A DNA stretch of 7,020 bases, taken from positions 1-7,020 of the forward strand of contig JAOZUV010000104.1 in assembly GCA_029938505.1 (NCBI GenBank), written 5' to 3'. The translations under genes were made by a program, and so were the position numbers. This document shows positions 1-5,423 of this stretch, in pieces (position 1 is the first letter of the stretch; every line of letters starts with the position of its first letter). The notes under the pieces are model-generated. The model ran no database searches. It was not told where the DNA came from and saw nothing but the letters and a program-made list of their open reading frames with translations. Source of the stretch: Bacteroidales bacterium. GTDB lineage: Bacteria; Bacteroidota; Bacteroidia; Bacteroidales; GCA-2711565.

Positions 1-1
1 A

Positions 2-244
2 TTGGGTAGTTTACAATTGCAAAGAGCCAAACAACAAATCATCGGACAATTGGCAATTTCACTTGAATCAAATCTTAGCGAAATGCTTTCGATGGGGAGA
101 AGTTTATTAATGATGAATAAAATTGATAGCATTAGTGAGATTCACGACGCTATTGAAGCTGTTGATGCAGCCAAATTACAAGATATTGCAAACGAAATTT
201 TTAACCCAAAACAATTAAGTATTTTAATTTATAATGGCGAATAA
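2..244 (+). CDS. M16 family zinc peptidase, C-terminal fragment (5' end outside window)
   Basis: Only the last 80 codons are present; the frame is open to the window edge, so the real start lies upstream. The peptide has the features of the C-terminal end of insulinase/processing-peptidase (M16) proteins. A helix with a K-Q-Q-I-I-G-Q-L core is followed by a S-L-E-S-N-L-S-E-M-L-S-M-G-R stretch, then a helix containing the family-type I-x-A-V-D-A-A-K-L-Q-D-I-A-N-E-I-F pattern, and a final strand (L-S-I-L-I-Y-N-G). The zinc ligands (HxxEH...E) belong to the N-terminal half and cannot be seen, so it is unknown whether this copy is catalytic or an inactive partner subunit. Its TAA stop shares its last A with the ATG of the next gene, which suggests translational coupling. 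Family assignment is from remembered family patterns. Confidence 0.8.
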   Translation: MGSLQLQRAKQQIIGQLAISLESNLSEMLSMGRSLLMMNKIDSISEIHDAIEAVDAAKLQDIANEIFNPKQLSILIYNGE

Positions 245-879
245 TGATAAATTCTGATCTCGAAAAATACGCCGAAACCCATAGTTCAAAAGAGTCGAAA
301 CTTTTATATCGACTCAATCGGGAAACTCATTTAAAAGTGCTTATGCCCAGAATGCTTTCGGGTGCAATGCAAGGCAAATTACTAGAAATGCTCAGTTGCA
401 TGATCCAACCAAAAAATATTTTGGAAATTGGGACCTATACCGGTTATTCGGCAATTTGTTTAGCAAAAGGTTTAGCTGTTGATGGCGTTTTGCATACCAT
501 CGAAAAAAATCCCGAGCTTGAAAGTATCGCAAAAAAGTATTTCGCAGAAGCAGAAATTGAACATCAAATTAATTATTATTTAGGAAATGCATTGGAGATT
601 ATTCCTCAAATTGATGAATATTTTGACTTGGTTTTTTTAGATGCCGACAAAGAGAATTATCTGAATTACTATCATCTTATTTTTGATAAAATAAAATCAG
701 GAGGCTATATTCTTGCTGACAATGTTTTTTGGTCGGGAAAAGTGCTTACAACACCCGATCCTCATGATAAAGAAGCTATCGGAATCATTGAGTTCAACGA
801 ATTTATTCAGCAAGATGAAAGAGTAGAAAACGTTATGCTACCACTCAGAGATGGTCTGAGTTTGATTAGGAAGAAATAA
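244..879 (+). CDS. Class I SAM-dependent O-methyltransferase (metal-dependent, CCoAOMT/YrrM-like)
   Basis: This 211-residue protein has the usual length of bacterial family-3 O-methyltransferases. The SAM-binding motif I is ILEIGTYTGYSA (residues 59-70), with an acidic residue at E87 for the ribose. The divalent metal triad D133, D159 and N160 lies in LDADKENY and ADNVFWSGKV; the 26-residue spacing is the same as in plant caffeoyl-CoA O-methyltransferase (D163/D189/N190). The enzyme would be cytosolic and methylate a hydroxyl, probably on a catechol-like or related small molecule; bacterial members also include tRNA hydroxyuridine methyltransferases (TrmR), so an RNA substrate is possible. 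The ATG overlaps the upstream peptidase stop by one base (TAATG), which fixes the start and suggests coupling. The true substrate cannot be read from sequence. Confidence 0.9.
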   Translation: MINSDLEKYAETHSSKESKLLYRLNRETHLKVLMPRMLSGAMQGKLLEMLSCMIQPKNILEIGTYTGYSAICLAKGLAVDGVLHTIEKNPELESIAKKYFAEAEIEHQINYYLGNALEIIPQIDEYFDLVFLDADKENYLNYYHLIFDKIKSGGYILADNVFWSGKVLTTPDPHDKEAIGIIEFNEFIQQDERVENVMLPLRDGLSLIRKK

Positions 880-900
880 TCATTGAGCACAATCAAAATC

Positions 901-922
901 ACACTTCGGCTCCGCTCAGTGT
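901..922. repeat. Short hairpin repeat, unit C (conserved 12-nt loop)
   Basis: A 5-bp perfect stem (acact / agtgt) encloses the 12-nt loop tcggctccgctc. The loop differs at one base from the loops of the two units at 4969-5025, while the stem sequence is unrelated to theirs. It sits 22 nt after the O-methyltransferase stop, between convergent genes. It looks like a REP-type extragenic element. No U-tract follows directly on the plus strand, so it is not an evident terminator for the upstream gene. Confidence 0.6.
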
Positions 923-934
923 TCTTTATAAAAC

Positions 935-963
935 AAAAAAGGATAGCCAAACAAGCTACCCTT
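935..963 (-). terminator. Rho-independent terminator of purE
   Basis: Read on the minus strand, a 9-bp stem (aagggtagc / gctatcctt, with one G-U pair) closes a 7-nt loop (ttgtttg). The stem runs straight into a T tract made by the six A's at 935-940 on the plus strand. It begins 22 nt downstream of the purE stop codon, the expected place and structure for an intrinsic terminator. The hairpin could also fold in the transcript of the opposite strand, but there it lacks an immediate U-tract. Confidence 0.8.
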
Positions 964-984
964 CCAGTATTTTAATTAAAGATC

Positions 985-1488
985 TTACACCTTGAACTTA
1001 TATTCAATCTTCGAAAGCTCTTCGTTAGCTTTTACAATCTTACTTTTAAGGTTCTCTTTATACTCAACTGTTTTTGCAAAAAGGGCTGTATTATCAGTTG
1101 CCAAAATTTGTGCTGCTAAAATACCCGCATTTAAAGCACCATTAATTCCCACAGTAGCAACAGGAATACCGGGAGGCATTTGAACAATTGCCAACAAAGA
1201 ATCCATTCCATCTAAACTTGCTTTAATAGGAACTCCAATAACTGGCATCGGAGTCATAGCTGCAATTACGCCTGGCAAATGCGCAGCCATTCCTGCTCCA
1301 GCAATAATCACACGAATACCGCGACTATAAGCACCTTTTGCAAACTCTTCAACTTTTTCGGGTGTACGATGTGCCGAAAGGGCATTCAATTCAAACGGAA
1401 TTTCTAGGTTATTTAAAAAATTAGCAGCTTTTTCCATCACTGGAAGATCGGAAGTGCTACCCATAATAATACTTACAAGAGGCTTCAT
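985..1488 (-). CDS. purE: N5-carboxyaminoimidazole ribonucleotide mutase (PurE, class I)
   Basis: PurE moves the carboxyl group of N5-CAIR to C4 of the imidazole, giving CAIR in de novo IMP synthesis, in the cytosol. The 167-residue protein has the full family length. It shows the phosphate/nucleotide-binding start IIMGSTSDLPVM (residues 8-18), the catalytic SAHRTPE (38-44, His40), the GAGMAAHLPGV glycine loop (64-73, His70), and the MPPGIPVATVGINGALNAG segment (104-122). The conserved histidine pair and short length fit class I PurE, which works with the ATP-dependent carboxylase PurK; no purK is in this window. The start is the ATG just before KPLVSIIMGS, with no good alternative upstream. 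It is transcribed away from hpt from a shared intergenic region and ends at a strong terminator. In the loop, a Met occupies a position that is Gly in the E. coli enzyme (GAGGAAHLPG, from memory). Confidence 0.97.
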   Translation of the reverse strand: MKPLVSIIMGSTSDLPVMEKAANFLNNLEIPFELNALSAHRTPEKVEEFAKGAYSRGIRVIIAGAGMAAHLPGVIAAMTPMPVIGVPIKASLDGMDSLLAIVQMPPGIPVATVGINGALNAGILAAQILATDNTALFAKTVEYKENLKSKIVKANEELSKIEYKFKV

Positions 1489-1528
1489 ATCGATTGATTA
1501 TTTTTTATTTATGAATGATTATTGAATG

Positions 1529-1559
1529 CAAAATTACACTTAAATTTTTTATTTCTAAA
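1529..1559 (-). promoter_or_regulatory. Candidate Bacteroidota-type promoter of purE
   Basis: On the minus strand the box TAATTTTG (1536 down to 1529) matches the Bacteroidota -7 consensus TAnnTTTG exactly. It is preceded at exactly 19 nt by TTTA (1559 down to 1556), one base off the -33 consensus TTTG. Transcription would start roughly 30 nt upstream of the purE ATG. The match is by eye only. Confidence 0.55.
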
Positions 1560-1587
1560 GCTCCGCACTATCAATCCTTTAAAATAC

Positions 1588-1595
1588 TAATTTTG
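1588..1595 (+). promoter_or_regulatory. Candidate -7 promoter box of the hpt-obg-PAP2-dgkA run
   Basis: TAATTTTG fits the Bacteroidota TAnnTTTG -7 box and lies 33 nt upstream of the hpt ATG. No convincing -33 TTTG is found 19-21 nt further upstream, so this call rests on one box. It is the same octamer as on the opposite strand for purE, giving a divergent arrangement with the two boxes about 50 bp apart. Confidence 0.45.
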
Positions 1596-1628
1596 TAGCT
1601 TTAATTTTAGCATCTCAATAATAAATTT

Positions 1629-2177
1629 ATGGAAGTATCAAAAGAAGTTATTCAAGTATTGGATAAAAAATTTGCACCTAGTATTAGAGCTGATGTAATT
1701 GAAGCAGCCGTTCAAAAAATAGCTGATCGTATGAATAAAGATCTGGCTGGTAAAAACCCACTTTTTATCATAGTTCTGAACGGAGCTTTTATGTTTGCAT
1801 CCGATTTATTGAAAAAAATTAATTTCGAATGTGAATTATCCTTCGTAAAATTGTCATCTTATGTAGGAACACAAACCACCAATACTGTTCGCGAACTCAT
1901 TGGCTTGGATCGTGTTTTGGCAGGTCGTACGGTAGTTATCGTAGAAGATATCATTGACACGGGAATTACCATGGCACACACCCTTCCATTACTCAAAAAA
2001 CTTGAGGCTGAAGAGGTAAAAATTGCCACTCTACTTTTCAAACCAGATGCTTTCCAAAAAGATTATCATATTGATTATGTAGGCATAAAAATTCCAAATG
2101 ATTTCATCATTGGTTATGGCTTAGATTATGACGGTTATGCTCGTAACCTTCCAGAAATTTATACTTTAGTAGAATAA
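1629..2177 (+). CDS. hpt: Hypoxanthine phosphoribosyltransferase
   Basis: This cytosolic purine salvage enzyme joins hypoxanthine (and often guanine) to PRPP to make IMP or GMP. The 182-residue protein has the normal bacterial length. The PRPP-binding signature is [14 protein letters not shown] (102-115), with the acidic pair E106-D107 and the presumed general acid/base D110. K138 in LLFKPD matches the purine O6-contacting lysine, and the C-terminal [17 protein letters not shown] (162-178) is the usual HPRT ending with the metal-binding Asp (D166). [10 protein letters not shown] (75-84) is the flexible loop that closes over the active site. The ATG start follows an AT-rich leader without a clear Shine-Dalgarno site. 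It is first in a tight run with obg only 1 nt downstream, and divergent from purE, so de novo and salvage IMP production flank one control region. Confidence 0.96.
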   Translation: MEVSKEVIQVLDKKFAPSIRADVIEAAVQKIADRMNKDLAGKNPLFIIVLNGAFMFASDLLKKINFECELSFVKLSSYVGTQTTNTVRELIGLDRVLAGRTVVIVEDIIDTGITMAHTLPLLKKLEAEEVKIATLLFKPDAFQKDYHIDYVGIKIPNDFIIGYGLDYDGYARNLPEIYTLVE

Positions 2178-2178
2178 A

Positions 2179-3168
2179 ATGGCACATTCAAATTTTGTTG
2201 ATTACGTAAAAATAAATTGCCGATCAGGTAGTGGAGGCAAAGGTTCGTCTCACTTCCGTAGGGAAAAATACATCCCAAAAGGTGGTCCCGATGGCGGCGA
2301 TGGAGGTCGTGGTGGACATATCATCCTTAAAGGAAGTTCACAACTATGGACTCTCCTGCATTTGCGTTACACCAAACACATTCGAGCCGATCATGGCGAA
2401 GCAGGGAGTGGCAGTGGTAGTCATGGAGCCGATGGCAAGGATGTCATTGTAGAAGTGCCTTTAGGTTCGGTTGCAAAAAATCCTGAAACGGGCGAGCAAA
2501 TATGTGAAATCACTGAAGATGGTGAAACCCATATTTTAGTGAGAGGCGGACGTGGTGGATTGGGTAACGAACATTTCAAAACCTCCACTAATCAAGCACC
2601 CAAATATTCGCAACCAGGTGAAGATAGCATCGAAGAATGGGTAATTATCGAATTAAAATTATTGGCCGATGTGGGTTTGGTTGGATTTCCAAATGCCGGA
2701 AAATCAACTTTGCTTTCGGTAGTTTCGGCAGCTAAACCCGAAATTGCAGATTATCCATTTACAACCCTACGCCCTAATTTAGGGATAGTTTCCTATCGAA
2801 ATAATCGATCGTTTGTAATTGCAGATATTCCTGGGATTATTGAAGGCGCCCATGAAGGTAAAGGCCTCGGACTTCGCTTTCTTCGACACATTGAACGTAA
2901 CTCCATGCTCTTATTTATGGTTCCAGCAGATTCGGATGACATCCGTAAAGAATATGCTATTTTATTGAATGAACTTAAGCAGTTCAATCCTGAGTTATTG
3001 GACAAAGAGCGATTACTAGCCATTACAAAATGTGATATGTTGGATGAAGAACTTATTGCTGAAATGAAAAATGAATTACCCAAAGTGGAAACTATTTTTA
3101 TTTCGTCTGTGGTTGGAATGGGAATTACTGAATTGAAAGATGCTATTTGGAGAAAACTGAATTCTTAA
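2179..3168 (+). CDS. obg: Obg/CgtA GTPase, ribosome assembly and stringent-response associated
   Basis: Obg proteins are essential GTPases that bind the large ribosomal subunit during assembly. The glycine-rich Obg fold spans about residues 1-158 (e.g. [13 protein letters not shown], 34-46, and [11 protein letters not shown], 123-133). The G domain follows: G1 GFPNAGKST (169-177), G2 TT (195-196) in [11 protein letters not shown]3 DIPG (216-219), G4 TKCD (283-286) and G5 ISS (308-310). At 329 residues it ends after the G domain and lacks the C-terminal OCT or acidic extension of longer homologues. The G4 motif departs from NKxD, with Thr for Asn; I recall Ser/Thr here in other Bacteroidota Obg proteins, so activity is probably kept. 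The ATG begins 1 nt after the hpt stop, implying co-translation. Confidence 0.97.
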   Translation: MAHSNFVDYVKINCRSGSGGKGSSHFRREKYIPKGGPDGGDGGRGGHIILKGSSQLWTLLHLRYTKHIRADHGEAGSGSGSHGADGKDVIVEVPLGSVAKNPETGEQICEITEDGETHILVRGGRGGLGNEHFKTSTNQAPKYSQPGEDSIEEWVIIELKLLADVGLVGFPNAGKSTLLSVVSAAKPEIADYPFTTLRPNLGIVSYRNNRSFVIADIPGIIEGAHEGKGLGLRFLRHIERNSMLLFMVPADSDDIRKEYAILLNELKQFNPELLDKERLLAITKCDMLDEELIAEMKNELPKVETIFISSVVGMGITELKDAIWRKLNS

Positions 3169-3179
3169 TATAAATCGTC

Positions 3180-3752
3180 ATGCTGGAAAAACTAATCCAT
3201 TTTGATCAAGAACTATTTTTAGCTTTAAACGAAGCTCATAATTCTTTTTTCGATTTTATAATGTATTGGGCCAGCGACAAACTCATTTGGATTCCTCTGT
3301 ACTTATTTCTTTTGCTTCTTGTTTTTATCAAACTCCGTTGGAAAGGTGTTTTTGTTTTGATTGCAATAGCCGCATTAATTACACTAAGCGATCAAGCATC
3401 TGTCCAACTTTTTAAAGATGTCTTTAAACGCCTCCGCCCTTGCCACGAACCATTGCTCGATGGTATGGTTCATTTAGTAAAAGGCCATTGCGGAGGTAAA
3501 TACGGATTTGTATCCTCACATGCTACCAATGTTTTTGCCATTGCCACATTTATGAGTTTATTTTTTAGAGAAAATTACAGATACTCCACTTTGGCTTTAA
3601 TGCTTTGGTCTTCATTCGTAGCTTACAGCCGAATCTATCTGGGTGTACATTATCCCGGAGATGTTTTAGGTGGAGCTATTTTGGGTGCATTAATCGGAAT
3701 AATTGTTTATAAATTATATTCGTGGATGAGTCTCAAATTTTCAAAACCGTAG
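3180..3752 (+). CDS. PAP2-family membrane lipid phosphatase (possible undecaprenyl-diphosphatase)
   Basis: This 190-residue integral membrane phosphatase carries the three-part PAP2 signature. C1 is K79-x6-R86-P87 in KDVFKRLRP. C2 is V111-S-S-H114 in GFVSSHATN, where canonical enzymes have PSGH. C3 is S150-R151-x5-H157-x3-D161 in SRIYLGVHYPGD. H157 would be the nucleophile and H114 the acid. Hydrophobic segments lie near residues 35-51, 56-71, 115-129, 136-152 and 163-180. Such proteins dephosphorylate isoprenyl diphosphates or phosphatidate-type lipids on the outer face of the inner membrane. The neighbouring lipid kinase gene, 3 nt downstream, favours undecaprenyl carrier or phospholipid turnover; the substrate is inferred, not seen. 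The gap to obg is 11 nt, so it is probably in the same transcript. Confidence 0.9.
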   Translation: MLEKLIHFDQELFLALNEAHNSFFDFIMYWASDKLIWIPLYLFLLLLVFIKLRWKGVFVLIAIAALITLSDQASVQLFKDVFKRLRPCHEPLLDGMVHLVKGHCGGKYGFVSSHATNVFAIATFMSLFFRENYRYSTLALMLWSSFVAYSRIYLGVHYPGDVLGGAILGALIGIIVYKLYSWMSLKFSKP

Positions 3753-3755
3753 GTT

Positions 3756-4139
3756 ATGGATAAACGCAAACAATCTTTTTCTTTCAAAAAAAGACTTGAA
3801 AGTTTTAAATATGCTTTCAATGGACTTTGCTTATTGATTCGTGATGAACACAATGCTCGGATTCATTTATTCTTTGCCACTCTTGCCATTGCTGCCGGAT
3901 TTTATTTTAATATCCACTACATCGAATGGCTCATCCTCATCCTGACCATAGGCTTTGTTTTTGTAGCTGAATTTTTCAATTCTTCTATCGAGGCTTTGGC
4001 TGATAAAATCAGTGAGAAAGAAGATCCTTTGATCAAAAAATCAAAAGATATAGCTGCGGGTGGGGTGCTGTTTACTGCAATTATTTCTGTTATTGTCGGA
4101 CTGATTATTTTTGGGCCAAGGTTGTTGAAATTGTTTTAG
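3756..4139 (+). CDS. dgkA: DgkA-family membrane kinase (diacylglycerol or undecaprenol kinase)
   Basis: This 127-residue protein has the size of bacterial DgkA, a small trimeric three-helix inner-membrane kinase. Its key residues E31, E72, N75, E79, D83 and D98 reproduce the E. coli DgkA set (E28, E69, N72, E76, D80, D95) at a constant offset of +3, in AEFFNSSIEALADKI (71-85) and KKSKDIAAGG (95-103). Transmembrane helices lie near 36-52, 55-78 and 99-119, after a basic amphipathic N-terminus rich in Lys and Arg. It would phosphorylate diacylglycerol or undecaprenol using ATP. Undecaprenol kinases of Gram-positive bacteria belong to the same family, so the lipid is uncertain. The gene starts 3 nt after the PAP2 phosphatase stop. 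It is the last gene of the hpt run, and no clear intrinsic terminator follows directly. Confidence 0.92.
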   Translation: MDKRKQSFSFKKRLESFKYAFNGLCLLIRDEHNARIHLFFATLAIAAGFYFNIHYIEWLILILTIGFVFVAEFFNSSIEALADKISEKEDPLIKKSKDIAAGGVLFTAIISVIVGLIIFGPRLLKLF

Positions 4140-4320
4140 TCATTCGATAGAAATTCAATGGTAATACGGTGGTGATACTTTGTAATACAATTGTGAAAAA
4201 ACAAAAATCTTTCAATACTTCCTTATTTCATTGTTTGTAATTTTTTAAAAATCACCAAACCTCAAATCAACAATCAATAAAATCCTGAGTCAAGCTAGGG
4301 GTGACATACTCAATTTTTCT

Positions 4321-4410
4321 GTCATCTCGAACAAAGTGAGAGATCTCAGAATCAGAATTATTGTGAACCCAAAAAAGATTTCTCTTCCGATAAATCGGAA
4401 TCGAAATGAC
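4321..4410. repeat. MITE/REP-like 90-bp element with imperfect terminal inverted repeats
   Basis: The ends gtcatctcga and tcgaaatgac are inverted repeats with 9 of 10 matching. Further in, gtgagagatct (from about 4336) pairs imperfectly with agatttctcttc (4377-4388). The right arm carries an extra small palindrome, ttccga-taaa-tcggaa (4385-4400), where the left arm has a shorter spacer. The element has no coding capacity and lies between convergent genes. From memory, very similar GTCATxTCGA...GAGAxATCT sequences recur between genes in Bacteroidota genomes. No second full copy occurs here, so its repeat nature is inferred. Confidence 0.6.
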
Positions 4411-4421
4411 AAAAATACAGC

Positions 4422-4454
4422 AGGGACGGCATCCTCATTGAGGATGCCGTCCCT
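4422..4454. repeat. Perfect 15-bp hairpin with 3-nt loop, REP-like; possible minus-strand terminator
   Basis: The arm agggacggcatcctc (4422-4436) is an exact inverted repeat of 4440-4454, with loop att. It is much richer in G+C than its surroundings. It starts 32 nt beyond the minus-strand stop of the flavin-binding protein gene. Read on that strand, it is followed after six bases by a run of five T's, so it could end that transcript, though the T-run is offset. A REP element used as a terminator is an equally good description. Confidence 0.65.
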
Positions 4455-4486
4455 ATGATTTTAACACTATTATTCCCTTTTAAGAT

Positions 4487-4948
4487 TTACATTCCATAAG
4501 CTCTTCCCTCTAATTTTTCAATCACCACTTTATAGCAATTTACATCCTTAACAGCAGGATCATTATATTTAAACTCACGCTTGGTATAATTTGCCATAAC
4601 GGCATTTAAGGCTTCAACTTTTTTATCCATATCAGTGATAAACTCAACTTTACCATAAGCTAATACCGAACGATAACGCCAACTATAACTACAAGCCACA
4701 TGTTCGTCTCGATATTTCATTTCATAATCGGTACTGAAAGCCACACAAACCTCATTGTTATTTTTTAAGATGTTAATTTTTTTACCCGTTTGCGCCGAAT
4801 GTAAAAAAATCTCATCATTGGCATATCCAAAGTTAAATGGCAAAACATAAGGTTTATTATTTTCGTCTACCATGGCCACATGACAAACATCACACTTATT
4901 GATAATTTCTTCCAATTGGGGTTTGTGATCTAATACTCTACTTTTCAT
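4487..4948 (-). CDS. Pyridoxamine 5'-phosphate oxidase-like flavin-binding protein (NimA-type)
   Basis: This 153-residue protein fits the split-barrel FMN-binding family that includes NimA 5-nitroimidazole resistance proteins. Visible markers are the N-terminal helix plus strand CHVAMVDENNKPYVLPFNFGY (22-42), the IFLHSAQTGKKINILKNN segment (47-64) with H50 where NimA-type proteins keep a cofactor-contacting His, VCVAFSTDY (67-75), and SYSWRYRSVLAYGKVEFI (87-104), which forms the barrel strands. It ends with the common VVIEKLEGRAYGM strand. There is no signal peptide, so it should be cytosolic. The reaction is not predictable: related proteins reduce nitroaromatics, bind haem or F420, or have unknown substrates. 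It lies on the same strand as the upstream YvlD-like gene but is separated from it by 89 nt containing a hairpin pair, so co-transcription is uncertain. Confidence 0.88.
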   Translation of the reverse strand: MKSRVLDHKPQLEEIINKCDVCHVAMVDENNKPYVLPFNFGYANDEIFLHSAQTGKKINILKNNNEVCVAFSTDYEMKYRDEHVACSYSWRYRSVLAYGKVEFITDMDKKVEALNAVMANYTKREFKYNDPAVKDVNCYKVVIEKLEGRAYGM

Positions 4949-4968
4949 AATTCTAACTATTTTTTATG

Positions 4969-4996
4969 GTCATATTGAGCGGAGTCGAAATATGAC
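4969..4996. repeat. Short hairpin repeat, unit A (conserved 12-nt loop)
   Basis: An exact 8-bp stem (gtcatatt / aatatgac) encloses the loop gagcggagtcga. The loop is the exact reverse complement of the loop in the adjacent unit B, while the stem sequences are unrelated. It lies 20 nt upstream of the flavin-binding protein's ATG, inside its likely 5' leader. Confidence 0.75.
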
Positions 4997-5025
4997 GTTC
5001 AGGCTTCGACTCCGCTCAGCCTAAC
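4997..5025. repeat. Short hairpin repeat, unit B, inverted relative to unit A
   Basis: The stem gttcaggct / agcctaac pairs over 8 bp with one bulged c and encloses the loop tcgactccgctc. It directly abuts unit A in opposite orientation. Together the two can fold instead as one 14-bp hairpin (4976-4989 with 5005-5018). The pair begins 12 nt after the stop codon of the YvlD-like gene. There is no U-tract after it on the minus strand, so a classical terminator is not supported. Confidence 0.75.
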
Positions 5026-5037
5026 TTACTATTAATT

Positions 5038-5385
5038 TTAAAAGATTGTTGAGGGGCCATTTTCGCCAAAAATATAGGATATTATACTCAGGAAAAGGCT
5101 GAATAATAAGGCCCATCCAAAACCATCGACCTTAAAACCCGACACCATTTTCCCTGCCAAATACACTATAAAAGCATTGATAAAAAACAGAAAAAAACCA
5201 AGTGTCATTATAGTGATTGGAATTGTTAGCACGACCATAATTGGACGTAGAAAAATATTTAACAGAGCCAAAACTAATGCAACAACAATGGCGCTCCAAA
5301 AGCTCCGAATTTGAACTCCGGGTGTGATCCAGGCAGTCAGAATAATGACAACTGCCGAAATTAAAAGTTTAATTAAGAATTCCAT
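5038..5385 (-). CDS. YvlD-like small integral membrane protein ('phage holin family', COG1950 type)
   Basis: The 115-residue protein is almost entirely hydrophobic, with four predicted transmembrane helices near residues 4-21, 28-46, 50-78 and 88-106. The segment LNIFLRPIMVVLTIPIT (42-58), followed by TLGFFLFFINA (61-71), is the conserved core of the YvlD/COG1950 family. Databases label the family phage holin 4, but these are chromosomal proteins with no lysis genes nearby; no function is established as far as I know. YvlD of Bacillus is linked with envelope stress genes. The start ATG follows gagaaaa, a weak purine-rich site. It lies 38 nt downstream of the large outer-membrane protein gene on the same strand, so the two may be co-transcribed, which would fit an envelope role. 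Confidence 0.85.
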   Translation of the reverse strand: MEFLIKLLISAVVIILTAWITPGVQIRSFWSAIVVALVLALLNIFLRPIMVVLTIPITIMTLGFFLFFINAFIVYLAGKMVSGFKVDGFGWALLFSLFLSIISYIFGENGPSTIF

Positions 5386-5423
5386 TTTTCTCTAATTTTT
5401 TATAAAAATACGTTTTGCTTTTC

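Larger units (their letters stand above)
4140..4486. other. 347-bp convergent intergenic region
   Basis: This gap separates the dgkA end from the end of the minus-strand flavin-binding protein gene. I see no ORF or RNA gene in it. The first 180 bases are AT-rich with no convincing structure. The rest holds a MITE-like element (4321-4410) and, 11 nt further on, a GC-rich perfect hairpin (4422-4454). Repeats therefore occupy the part nearest the minus-strand gene. Confidence 0.7.

Noticed and set aside
2231..3083. Alternative-frame and antisense open frames inside obg (and similar ones inside purE and hpt)
   Set aside because: They lie wholly inside well-identified genes, encode low-complexity sequence and show no recognisable domains.
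3510..3524. PAP2 C2 motif VSSH instead of PSGH as a sign of inactivation
   Set aside because: The key His and the Ser before the variable position are kept, and C1 and C3 are intact; the variant appears, from memory, in many Bacteroidota PAP2 proteins.
4161..4188. Two gtaatac copies spaced 21 bp after dgkA, considered as an operator or iteron
   Set aside because: Only two 7-bp copies in AT-rich DNA; no third copy, symmetry or promoter.
4880..4894. CxxCH (residues 19-23) in the flavin-binding protein, resembling a c-type haem site
   Set aside because: The protein has no signal peptide and is a cytosolic split-barrel type. The motif falls at the start of a core barrel strand, so the match is probably chance or a family trait unrelated to cytochrome c.
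5038..5385. Evidence of a prophage from the 'holin' family name
   Set aside because: No endolysin, phage structural, integrase or attachment sequences are near; the family is widespread on chromosomes.
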